Assembly: GCA_013151465.1 (NCBI GenBank)
Contig: JAADIF010000031.1
Location: 1 to 14,867 of the forward strand
Source: Microcaldota archaeon
Lineage (GTDB): Archaea; Aenigmatarchaeota; Aenigmatarchaeia; QMZP01; QMZT01
Direction of reading: 5' to 3'
Length of the DNA stretch: 14,867 nt
The notes under the pieces are model-generated. The model saw only the letters and a list, made by a program, of their open reading frames with translations, made no database searches and was not told the origin of the DNA. This document shows positions 5,872-13,700 of this stretch, piece by piece (position 1 is the first letter of the stretch; each line of letters opens with the position of its first letter). The translations under genes were made by a program, and so were the position numbers.

Positions 5872-6756
5872 ATGCCATATACAAGAAGACAGTTTATTAG
5901 ATGGGGTTTTGTTTCATCAGCAGGCATTCTAGTAGACCCAAGAAAGACAGTAGCAGATATCTTTCATAAAAACGTGCTTGTTGATAAGAATAATCCCGAT
6001 CTCATTTGTGATGGTTATAAAAGAAACTGTACGGCTTTCCGTTGCATGAGAACAGTTCCAGAAGATTCCCATTATCATCTGCCTGAAACATTCGGTGAGA
6101 TGGAGGTTGTAAGCGACAATGAAGGAATTTTTACGAGAAGATTCAGGGTTTGGAATATTGATGGCAGGGGAACGGCGATTAAATATGAAATGTCAAATGA
6201 AGAATTCAAAAAGGAAAAGGGTGTATCAAGAGTAGATGCATCTCATATGGGCTCAAAAGAAAAAGTGGCTTTAATTAAAAAGATGATGGAAGAGGAATTC
6301 GAAACAATTGGACCGCATTATGAGATTGCAAAAATAGGTGACCAACTAAAACTCATTACTGAGCATCCCCCATTAAAGGCAAGACTAGTAAACAGAGTTT
6401 TAAACGGTATAGCATATAAAAAGGATAAAGGCGAAGAATTCCATATTTCACATATCACTCCCCTTAATTATGGGAATGATTGCGAAGATTTTGCAATGTA
6501 TGGGGGCCAATTATATCGATTTCTTGGTTTCCCTTCCGTTTTTGTTATCATGGAAGGTCCCAGAAATGGAAAAATAAATTATCATGCTTCTTTGCTGCTT
6601 CCATATGAGCTATTTGAGAAAGATGAGTCGGCAGCAAATTTCCCTCTGGTTAATTTCAAAGGGCAAAATTACATATTTGCTGATCCGCATCTGAAAATCG
6701 GGAAAGCTCCGCCGCGGATGGAAATAAGAAGCGACCTTTCTTTTGCTTATTATTAG
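5872..6756 (+). CDS. Transglutaminase-like cysteine protease-fold protein with Tat-like N-terminus
   Basis: 294 residues. The N-terminus has a twin-arginine motif, TRRQFIR (4-10), followed by a short hydrophobic stretch WGFVSSAGILV, which resembles a Tat export signal. The C-terminal half has the transglutaminase-like order of catalytic residues, C204 in GNDCEDFA, H238 in NYHASLLL and D271 in FADPHL, as in transglutaminase/cysteine peptidase superfamily members. It may cleave or crosslink envelope proteins outside the cell, but the substrate is unknown. The gene stands alone between the two ABCE1-tail repeats with its own TATA box and appears more AT-rich than ABCE1, which suggests it is an acquired cargo gene. 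The ATG at 5872 fits both the promoter spacing and the signal motif. The fold call is fairly sure, Tat export less so. Confidence 0.8.
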   Translation: MPYTRRQFIRWGFVSSAGILVDPRKTVADIFHKNVLVDKNNPDLICDGYKRNCTAFRCMRTVPEDSHYHLPETFGEMEVVSDNEGIFTRRFRVWNIDGRGTAIKYEMSNEEFKKEKGVSRVDASHMGSKEKVALIKKMMEEEFETIGPHYEIAKIGDQLKLITEHPPLKARLVNRVLNGIAYKKDKGEEFHISHITPLNYGNDCEDFAMYGGQLYRFLGFPSVFVIMEGPRNGKINYHASLLLPYELFEKDESAANFPLVNFKGQNYIFADPHLKIGKAPPRMEIRSDLSFAYY

Positions 6757-6777
6757 GTTCTTTAAGAATGATAATAA

Positions 6778-6920
6778 TTAGCCCATGTAATAATATTCCC
6801 CTTTCGCCTTCTGTTCCTGATCCTTCTGGGAATCCGGCTTGTTTGCCCTCGCACGCCCTGTCTGGGGGTCGCGCCGGAACGTTACATCGACATTCTTCAG
6901 GAACCTGTTCATTCCTGCAT
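6778..6920 (-). pseudogene. Out-of-frame C-terminal tail of the adjacent ABCE1 gene (repeat copy 2)
   Basis: From 6918 on the minus strand, 46 codons encode the normal ABCE1 ending ([16 protein letters not shown], then GEYYYMG) and stop with TAA at 6778-6780. The ABCE1 body enters this segment in the wrong frame and stops at 6909. Adding these residues to the body gives about 600 residues, the normal ABCE1 length. This is therefore the native 3' end, cut off by a frame change. Confidence 0.9.
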
Positions 6921-8576
6921 AAGCGACTGTGGCGCTTTTCCCGCACCTTCCACGCCGCTTTTTCCCTCAAAGACCATTATCCTGTCAGCTATCGCATCCA
7001 TGAACTGCAAGTCGTGGTCAACGACAAAGGCCGAGACCTCGCTTGTAGTTATATGGTCCTTTATTATCTTTGCGACAAGGAGGCGCTGCTCAACGTCAAG
7101 GAATGCAGACGGCTCGTCAAGAAGGATTATATCGTGCTCCTGCCACAGCGCCCTCAATATGAAGACCGACTGAAGCTCCCCTCCTGAAAGGGACTGCATC
7201 AGCTTGTCCATATTCTTCTCGACGCCAATATTTTTTGCCATGTTCTTGAATCCGGTCTCATAAATCTTGCTTCCGATAGCATCTTCGAGAAATTCTGAAA
7301 CGCCCTTTAGCTGGTCATCTGATGAAAGCACAATCCTTTGCGGCTTGTATGAGAGCTTCAGGCCTTTTACGGGGCTTTCAATCTCGTTATCTGGTTCAAT
7401 TTCACCGGCAACCATCTTTATGAAAGTTGTCTTTCCTATCCCGTTCGGACCAAGTATTCCCACCGTCTCGCCTTTATGAAGCGTCCCTGATTCTGTCATG
7501 AGGGAAAAGCCCTCAAAACCTTTTTCAAACGCCGGGAAATCAATAAACTTCTTTTTCTTTTCCGTCTCTATCGCAATCTTTGGGAACGTTATAGCCTTCG
7601 GCCTGAAGCGCATGTTCTCTTCCTTTATGAAACCTTCCAGATATGTGTTTATGCCCACGCGCACGCCGTACGGCTTCGACACTACACCAAACACCCCCGG
7701 CTGCCCGTATGTGATGTGTATGTAATCGCTGAGATAGTCAAGCACCGCAAGGTCATGCTCTATGACAAGAACAACAGCATCTTTTGCAGCTTTCCTTACT
7801 TCCCTTGCCATGATGAGGCGCTGCTTCACGTCAAGATAGCTTGACGGCTCGTCAAAAAAATAAAAGTCCGCATCCTTTGAAAGCGCAGCTGTTATTGCAA
7901 GTATCTGGAGTTCCCCTCCAGAAAGATCCGAGATATTTTTCTCTTTCATGCTCGACATTTCAAATGTTTCAAGGATCTCATTCGCTTTATCTTTCAGCGG
8001 AAGCTTCCCGATCAGTTCATCGACCCTTCCTTTCATGACCTTTGGTATCCTGTCAACATTCTGCGGCTTGAAGGATGATCTTATTTTCTCCTCCTTAAGA
8101 CCCTCGAGGTATGCCTGAAGTTCCGTTCCCTTGAAGCGCTCAATGATTCCATCCCATGAGACATCATCTTCAAAGCTGCCAAGATTTGGCTTCAGCGCCC
8201 CTGTAAGAATGTTCATTATCGTTGATTTTCCTATGCCGTTCTGCCCTATGAGACCTGTTACGGCCCCCGGCTTTGGAAGAGGAAGACCATAAAGCGCAAA
8301 CGCATTCTGCCCATATCTGTGCAGCGGGTCCTCATCAAGTTCTGTCGGCAGGTTTACAAGCGATATGGCATCGTGCTGCAACTTTCTGCAGCGGTTCACG
8401 CAAAGTCCGCATCCGATGCATAGGATTTCGCTGAAGACAGGAAATTTTGTTTCCTCATCAATCACTATACACTCATCCCCTGTCCTGTTGACAGGGCAGA
8501 CGCCCATGCATTGGTACGGACATTCATCAGCTTTGCATTTGTCCGTGTCGAGAACTATTATCCTTTTCCTGGACAT
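6909..8576 (-). CDS. ABCE1 / RNase L inhibitor homologue (ribosome-recycling ATPase), frameshifted near the C-terminus
   Basis: ABCE1 splits ribosomal subunits after termination and acts in the cytoplasm with aRF1 or Pelota. The order of parts is canonical. Two [4Fe-4S] clusters come first (C14, C19, C23, C27 and C53, C56, C59, C63). NBD1 has Walker A GQNGIGKS (111-118), LSGGELQ (218) and a Walker B ending FDEP (D242, E243), plus H274. NBD2 has GPNGIGKT (376-383), LSGGELQ (463), LLDEP (D487, E488) and H521. All catalytic residues are intact. The protein ends at 555 residues with PQSLMQE, whereas the family's last 45 residues or so are encoded just downstream in another frame (6778-6918). The break coincides with the edge of the 139-bp repeat. 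It may be a real mutation from the insertion, a sequencing error or an assembly join. The KH-protein gene lies 40 nt upstream in the same direction, so the two are probably an operon. Confidence 0.93.
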   Translation of the reverse strand: MSRKRIIVLDTDKCKADECPYQCMGVCPVNRTGDECIVIDEETKFPVFSEILCIGCGLCVNRCRKLQHDAISLVNLPTELDEDPLHRYGQNAFALYGLPLPKPGAVTGLIGQNGIGKSTIMNILTGALKPNLGSFEDDVSWDGIIERFKGTELQAYLEGLKEEKIRSSFKPQNVDRIPKVMKGRVDELIGKLPLKDKANEILETFEMSSMKEKNISDLSGGELQILAITAALSKDADFYFFDEPSSYLDVKQRLIMAREVRKAAKDAVVLVIEHDLAVLDYLSDYIHITYGQPGVFGVVSKPYGVRVGINTYLEGFIKEENMRFRPKAITFPKIAIETEKKKKFIDFPAFEKGFEGFSLMTESGTLHKGETVGILGPNGIGKTTFIKMVAGEIEPDNEIESPVKGLKLSYKPQRIVLSSDDQLKGVSEFLEDAIGSKIYETGFKNMAKNIGVEKNMDKLMQSLSGGELQSVFILRALWQEHDIILLDEPSAFLDVEQRLLVAKIIKDHITTSEVSAFVVDHDLQFMDAIADRIMVFEGKSGVEGAGKAPQSLMQE

Positions 8577-8616
8577 AAAACCACAGAACAGTTGAAGAAA
8601 CCCGCCAAAATGTCAT

Positions 8617-9120
8617 TTACTCGTTTACAATTACCATATCCTGATCATAAAGCTTTTTCAGGATGTCGCTCATGTATTCATCTGAAACCGGAGGCTTCCT
8701 GCCTTTCGGTATGATGACTTTAAGCATCTCCCCATGCGGTGTGTATAATATGTTTATGCCAAGCACCGGGATAGGATGCAGAAGCTTTTCTATGAAATCG
8801 TCACGATTGTATGGCTTCTCAACGACGCGTATAGCCTTCTGAAGTATTTTTGACAGCTCCTTCACGATGATCCCGTTGCTTCCCACTATTTTCTTGGCGT
8901 CCCCTCTTGCGCATATTATAACAATCAGATCAGGGGACTCCACAGCCCTTATGATTTCCACATCATGAAGCTCTTTTACATCCTTTGAAAGGTTGTACAG
9001 ATTTCGCGCTACCCTTATGTCACATGCAGTAACCTTTCCTGCATCCACCTTCTCTTTGCAGGCAGGGCATAGAGTGTCGCTCTGCATGCATTTTTCACAT
9101 ATCGGCGCTTTCATATTCAT
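8617..9120 (-). CDS. Zinc-ribbon KH-domain RNA-binding protein (NusA-like)
   Basis: 167 residues. An N-terminal pair of CxxC motifs (C8, C11, C18, C21) forms a small zinc ribbon. A helical linker follows, then a KH domain with the GxxG loop GSNG (80-83) in IVGSNGIIVKELSKIL. The C-terminus (ILYTPHGEMLKVIIPKGRKP, about 124-143) is beta-rich. Such archaeal NusA-like KH proteins are thought to bind RNA, possibly rRNA or nascent transcripts. The exact role is unknown. The pairing with ABCE1 40 nt downstream suggests a link with translation or ribosome biogenesis. A TTG at 9123 would add one residue. The ATG at 9120 (or 9114) is preferred and lies about 30 nt from a minus-strand TATA box. Confidence 0.8.
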   Translation of the reverse strand: MNMKAPICEKCMQSDTLCPACKEKVDAGKVTACDIRVARNLYNLSKDVKELHDVEIIRAVESPDLIVIICARGDAKKIVGSNGIIVKELSKILQKAIRVVEKPYNRDDFIEKLLHPIPVLGINILYTPHGEMLKVIIPKGRKPPVSDEYMSDILKKLYDQDMVIVNE

Positions 9121-9145
9121 CAACTGTTAGTTATTAATCGTGTGA

Positions 9146-9153
9146 TTTTTAAA
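9146..9153 (-). promoter_or_regulatory. TATA box for the KH-ABCE1 operon
   Basis: TTTAAAAA on the minus strand is centred 29-30 nt from the ATG at 9120, leaving a leader of a few nucleotides at most. It forms a divergent promoter pair with the element at 9176-9183. Confidence 0.5.
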
Positions 9154-9175
9154 TTGATAATCGCATTTTTCCATA

Positions 9176-9183
9176 TTTATAAG
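9176..9183 (+). promoter_or_regulatory. TATA box for the membrane protein gene
   Basis: TTTATAAG predicts a transcription start near 9206. That gives a short leader beginning at GGTGGG (9206-9211), which can serve as a ribosome binding site 5 nt before the ATG at 9217. Confidence 0.5.
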
Positions 9184-9216
9184 CGAACAAAACCACATAA
9201 TAAATGGTGGGTTATG

Positions 9217-10008
9217 ATGGCGTTTTTTGAGCATGATAAGATGAATTATGCAAAGGTTGTTGTCGAATCACTGAGATTTGGCTTCAATCCAAAGAATTTC
9301 ATATTATTTTTCGTGGTTGATGTCCTGGCTGCTGCGGCATTGCTCGCCTATGCTGCATCAGGCTCCCTTATGTCAATGTCACCTGCCGCGTTATTGCCTA
9401 TTGCCTCCATAATATTGGTCTGGTTCCTGCTTCGGCTCTTTGCCGAGGTAACGGCCATAAGAATGGCAGCAAAGCCAAAACTCAGTCTGATGAAAGCGAT
9501 AAGGTCGATGAGAACAGATTATATCCACTATCTTGCTGTTGCAATAGTCCTCACATTGCTGTCCTATATGTTCAATATCGTGGAGCCATTCGTAATCGGG
9601 CCCATCCTGTCCATAATCACGTCGCTTCTATTCCTTTTTGCAGGAGTTTCTGTGATAATCGACAAGAACGGCTTGACTGATGCCCTATATGCATCTCTTG
9701 ACATAGTGCGCCGCGGAAGATGGCCGTACGTTATATTGGCATGGCTTATATTATCTTTTGTAAGCACTTTCGTCCTTTCATTGTTCCTTTCTCCGACTTT
9801 CATAATATTCAATGCGGAGATATCGCAATTCATCACCACGGGAACGCTTTCCTACCAGATGATTTTCGGATTACTCCAGAAACTTCATGTCCTGGCAGCT
9901 CTTCTGATAGTAGGTGTAGTAGGTCTGGCAATAAGCTCGGCAGCGAAGGCAAGTTTCCTTGCGCTTTTCTATAAACAGCTCAAGACAAAAAAGAAAAGAA
10001 AAGCCTAA
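9217..10008 (+). CDS. Polytopic integral membrane protein of unknown function
   Basis: 263 residues with about six hydrophobic segments (roughly 28-46, 57-76, 103-120, 124-146, 169-192, 224-245) and a basic tail KTKKKRKA that should be cytoplasmic. A conserved-looking loop, NGLTDALYASLDIVRRG (151-167), lies between segments 4 and 5. It recalls the 'channel-like' or GPDP-membrane-domain type of six-helix proteins, but I cannot name the family with confidence. The ATG at 9217 (or 9214) is chosen because GGTGGG is correctly spaced before it. A longer frame from 9142 would run through the divergent promoter region. The 3' end overlaps the convergent thioredoxin-like gene by 4 nt (10005-10008). 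Confidence 0.75.
   Translation: MAFFEHDKMNYAKVVVESLRFGFNPKNFILFFVVDVLAAAALLAYAASGSLMSMSPAALLPIASIILVWFLLRLFAEVTAIRMAAKPKLSLMKAIRSMRTDYIHYLAVAIVLTLLSYMFNIVEPFVIGPILSIITSLLFLFAGVSVIIDKNGLTDALYASLDIVRRGRWPYVILAWLILSFVSTFVLSLFLSPTFIIFNAEISQFITTGTLSYQMIFGLLQKLHVLAALLIVGVVGLAISSAAKASFLALFYKQLKTKKKRKA
9987..10002 (-). terminator. T-rich terminator for the minus-strand operon, inside the Lys codons of the membrane protein
   Basis: On the minus strand this reads TTTTCTTTTCTTTTTT, directly after the TAG of the thioredoxin-like gene. It consists of the antisense of the Lys/Arg codons of the convergent gene. Confidence 0.45.
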
Positions 10009-10727
10009 TTCCTGCTTTTCTTTCTATACACGAAGACGGCCAGCACAATTACAGCCGCCAGGAATGCAAGATAGGCGTAGGTAAACGTCATTTCCTGCCT
10101 TTCTTCCATTCTCCTCTTTTCATCCTTCTCCAAAAGCTTATTTACAAGTTTCTCAGATTTTTCGTTTCTCTTATTATCAATATCATCGGTTTCTTCTTCC
10201 GTTTCAGTTATATGCGGTGAAATGTCTTTCGCATTTACCACGATTATTTCAGGCTCCCCGGGAACATCCCCTTCGTTTTCCCCTCCACCGCCTCCGGAAT
10301 CAGAAGCCTTATCATTGCCTGCTCCAGACGGCGAGGGAAAAACAACCTCAGGGCATGGGCAGCCGCCATCCTCCTGGAACTGTTCCACCTTAAGATGAAG
10401 GCATTCCTTTATCTCATCATTTCCTGCAAGATGATTCCTTTCATCAAACAAGATAAAGGGCACGTTTTCAGGCATATCGTATTGTTCTGAAAGTCCATAC
10501 TGCTCCAGAAACATATTTGCTATATTTATATTGTCAGAATTTGACAGGTCATATTTTATGAGCGTCAGATTGCCTGTTAAATTTGATTCATTGAAGATAT
10601 AATTCTCTATTTTAGCGCAATCGTCGTTTGAGGGCGTCGTGAAGTAGACACCGCAGATAATTGCAGATGCTGACATAGGAACAAGTGCGGCCAGCACCAG
10701 AAGAATAACAGCATATCTTAGAACCAT
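10005..10727 (-). CDS. Membrane-anchored thioredoxin-fold-like protein
   Basis: 240 residues from ATG 10727. There is a signal peptide at 1-22 (hydrophobic, ending SASA). A thioredoxin-like domain at about 25-112 follows (CGVYFTTPSNDDCAKIENYI, then LTLIKYDLSN, then NVPFILFDE with a likely cis-Pro P90, then LAGNDEIKECL). After that come a Cys-Pro-Cys, a Gly/Ser/Glu linker (about 123-160), a charged likely coiled coil (about 175-212), and one transmembrane helix (216-234) with a basic end. The usual CxxC is reduced to NDDC, so only one active-site Cys (C37) remains. A normal dithiol oxidoreductase is unlikely. It overlaps the end of the vWA gene by 10 nt, so the two are co-translated and it may assist maturation of that Cys-containing surface protein. 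The upstream in-frame start at 10757 is rejected because it lies well inside that gene and before the signal peptide. Confidence 0.75.
   Translation of the reverse strand: MVLRYAVILLVLAALVPMSASAIICGVYFTTPSNDDCAKIENYIFNESNLTGNLTLIKYDLSNSDNINIANMFLEQYGLSEQYDMPENVPFILFDERNHLAGNDEIKECLHLKVEQFQEDGGCPCPEVVFPSPSGAGNDKASDSGGGGGENEGDVPGEPEIIVVNAKDISPHITETEEETDDIDNKRNEKSEKLVNKLLEKDEKRRMEERQEMTFTYAYLAFLAAVIVLAVFVYRKKSRN
10016..10025 (+). terminator. T-rich terminator for the membrane protein gene, inside the Lys codons of the convergent gene
   Basis: TTTTCTTTCT follows the plus-strand stop by a few bases. It is the antisense of the YRKKSRN tail of the convergent gene. Confidence 0.4.
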
Positions 10728-13700
10728 GTCAAAACCTCCACTGTAGCAGGCCCCCACATCGAGGGGACATCCGATATATAATTGGAGTCGAAGCTTATTT
10801 CAGTTGTTATCTCCACATCTATCGGATTTGTCTGGTTGACGCCATCATAAGGGTTGCCGATACTTCCATCCCCGTATGAGCTGCTATTTGCATCGAAGAC
10901 GAAATTGAGCTTGTCAAGAAGCCGCATGAACGCATCATCTATTGAATCATTTGCAGGATCGAAAATATCATTGGGGTTCGGGCCGACGGAAACAGAGAAT
11001 GAACTGTCTGCCACATTGTCACCATCCGTATCAGACCAGACTGTGACGGTGCTCCCGTTCAGTTTCGGGAAGACGCCGCTGTATCCGACAAGTCCTATCC
11101 CTCCTATCGATATCGTGTATATGATGCGATCATCGGAAGATGCCCCCGTTCCATTGTCGGGGATAAGTCCAGTTCCTATCCTGACAGAATTGTTTTCTCC
11201 TGGTGAGAGATACTGCGGCGGGATATTTATTATATAAGGATCCCCCAGCGTTTCATAATCGTCAGAAAAATTGGCAAGCCAGAAAACGTGTGTCCAGTTC
11301 TGGCCAGGCGTGCTTGAGCTGTTTATCCACAGGCGGTCTGTCCAGTAGCTTGATGAATACGATGTTATTTTTGCATCAAGAACTGTAGAATTTGTAGGTA
11401 TTGTAAACCACCCTTCTTTTGTTCCTGTGGTCTCATCTGTAATAAGGTCATCTCCCGTGGATTTCCTGAGGGGCTGGGTTTCATATGTCATCATTATCTG
11501 GCCGTATGATAGTTGCTGGGATTGCGGAGTGTAATTGAACTCGAGATAAGAGTCAGGGTAGAGAATATTGTCAAGCGATATGTCACCGCTTGCTGTTATC
11601 GTCTGTGCCCGGTATGTGGCGTTTGCTATGTCACTTGCTATATTCGTATAAATTGACATAAGTTCCTCTGCGCTGCTTGACTGGTAGAAGCGTGAACAGT
11701 TATCTTCCCCTTCCCCTTCAAGCCACGTGCCGGAAGAGCAATTCCAGCAGGCAGCTTTCTTCAACGTGTCAGGATACGCACCATCACCAAACGCGACAGA
11801 ATAGATTGTAATGCCGTATCTGTCTCTTGCCTCACATGCAAGATCCACTGCTTCATCTTTGGCCGGGTTTTCTGAACTTGAGCTATAATAGCACGGCGCG
11901 CCGTTCACCATTGTATTTGAACCCCCATCGCTCATCACCATTATTGCCTTGTATCTTGACTGTGTATAATTTAGCTCAAGGTCGAACTTTGCAGAATCAG
12001 AATCACCATTTCTGAGCTTTACTGCTATGACGTTATCCCCATTTCTTAGAAGCGATTTATCTATTGTGAGCTTCTCTTTGACAGAGATATCATCAACAAG
12101 GAATGTATCCCACCTCTCATTGTGGACAGCCGTGCACCTGAACCGGAGCTTGAAATCTGATGCCAGGGAATAGTCATCAAGATCTATATCTTCCCATGCA
12201 TATTCAAGTGAATTGGATGTATAGTCCGGCCATGTCGTTCTTCCGTTGTTCAGCCCATACTCTTCGACAGCGTTATGCCACAGACCATCATATATGTCGA
12301 GATAACCGTGGTCTGTGGATTCAAGGTCTTCCGTTGTCCAGAAATATGAAAGTGTTACATTTGTGCGTCCTGTCAGATTAATTGTTTTTTCTATCCACAT
12401 CTCATTGGGGCTTGACCCGTCTCCGTAAAATTTCACGTTATATGAGCCACTATGTGGCTCATTGTCTATCGCGACAACCCCGCCGTCGCTGTTTGAGTCC
12501 TCTGTCCATGAGCTAAGCGTTCCTGACTCAAAGCCATCCTCAAATATGACACCTCCCCTGTTCCAGTACTGCGCCTGATGGGTAAAGCTGTCATTGAAAA
12601 CAGGATGTCCATTTACGTAAACTTCGACTGCATCGTCAGCAAGGATGAAAAGTTCGACTTCGCTTATGTCAGAGATATCAGAAACATTGAAATGCCTGCG
12701 GAAATAATAATTTCCGCCGTTGTTCCCTATATCGGTATCCACGTTAGGGGAATAAGAAGAGCTTTCAAAGCCCAGGATAGCGCTCGCATTACTCCATGAG
12801 CTTTCATTATATTCCCGCTCATACCACGCCTTTCCGCCCGAATCGTTTGCAGGCTCCGATGATGGGTAGCTTGTATTATAAAACCAGACTGATTTTCTTT
12901 CAATGAGTGTTTCTGTCACCGGATTGGTCTCTATGTTTTCAATCGCCTTGATGATGCCACATGAAATGCAGGTGCAACCGCAGTCGTAATCATATGAATC
13001 TATCCTGCTATGCAGGCCCGTTGTGTCATTTGACATTCCATAAGAGCTGCATATGGTTGCGCCATAACCATTAAGCCCGACCCTGTTTCCGGAGACGTTG
13101 AGCATCGTGTCCACAAAAACATCGTCAACATCCTTTGCTATATCCATGCGCATGTTCTGGCATCCAGATGTGCCCGAATCGCAGTCTGAGTGTTCACATG
13201 AGGAGCTATCGACATCGCAGCCATCCATGCTTCCACTTCTGTCAGTTATAAGAACCGAGTCGCTCCTTCCCACACCAAAAGTCGAGAAGAAAGGCTCTAT
13301 GCCCACACGCAGAGGCACTGTTACCAGACTTATATTGGAATAATTCAGCATGCCTGACAATGTTGTATCATTGAGAGTAATATTAAAGAGTCCTGTTTCA
13401 TTTGACCTGTAGACCTCAGTATTGCCGAGCACGGCATATAGAGGCACGCCTTCCCCGTCTACAGATATGTTGTTCTTGTAATGGAGGAACATGCTCATTG
13501 CGTTCAACTGACCCGGCACATAGAACGAAGAATAAAGATTTATCAGGCCCTTTATTCCCGGAAAATATTGGATTTTCTTTTTCGTAGAGCCGCTTGTTAT
13601 TTCGGTGTTGAGTATCTCGCTCGTCTTGTATGTTATCCTGAGAAATCCGCCGCCGATGTAATTATTGTCCTGTGTTGTGAAGTTTATGTCTATTGTGTTA

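Noticed and set aside
6895..6925. Programmed frameshift producing full-length ABCE1
   Set aside because: No slippery heptamer is present at the break, and ABCE1 is not known to use recoding. A mutation, recombination joint or sequencing error is simpler.
6656..6970. Minus-strand open frame spanning the transglutaminase-like 3' end and the ABCE1 tail
   Set aside because: It reads the ABCE1 tail in a wrong frame and lies antisense to the inserted gene. The composition is not protein-like.
6768..7187. Plus-strand open frame of 139 codons
   Set aside because: It is antisense to the ABCE1 tail and NBD2 and has no family features. The minus strand encodes conserved ABC motifs.
9142..9216. Longer N-terminus for the membrane protein
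   Set aside because: It would cover the divergent promoter region. GGTGGG is correctly placed for ATG 9217.
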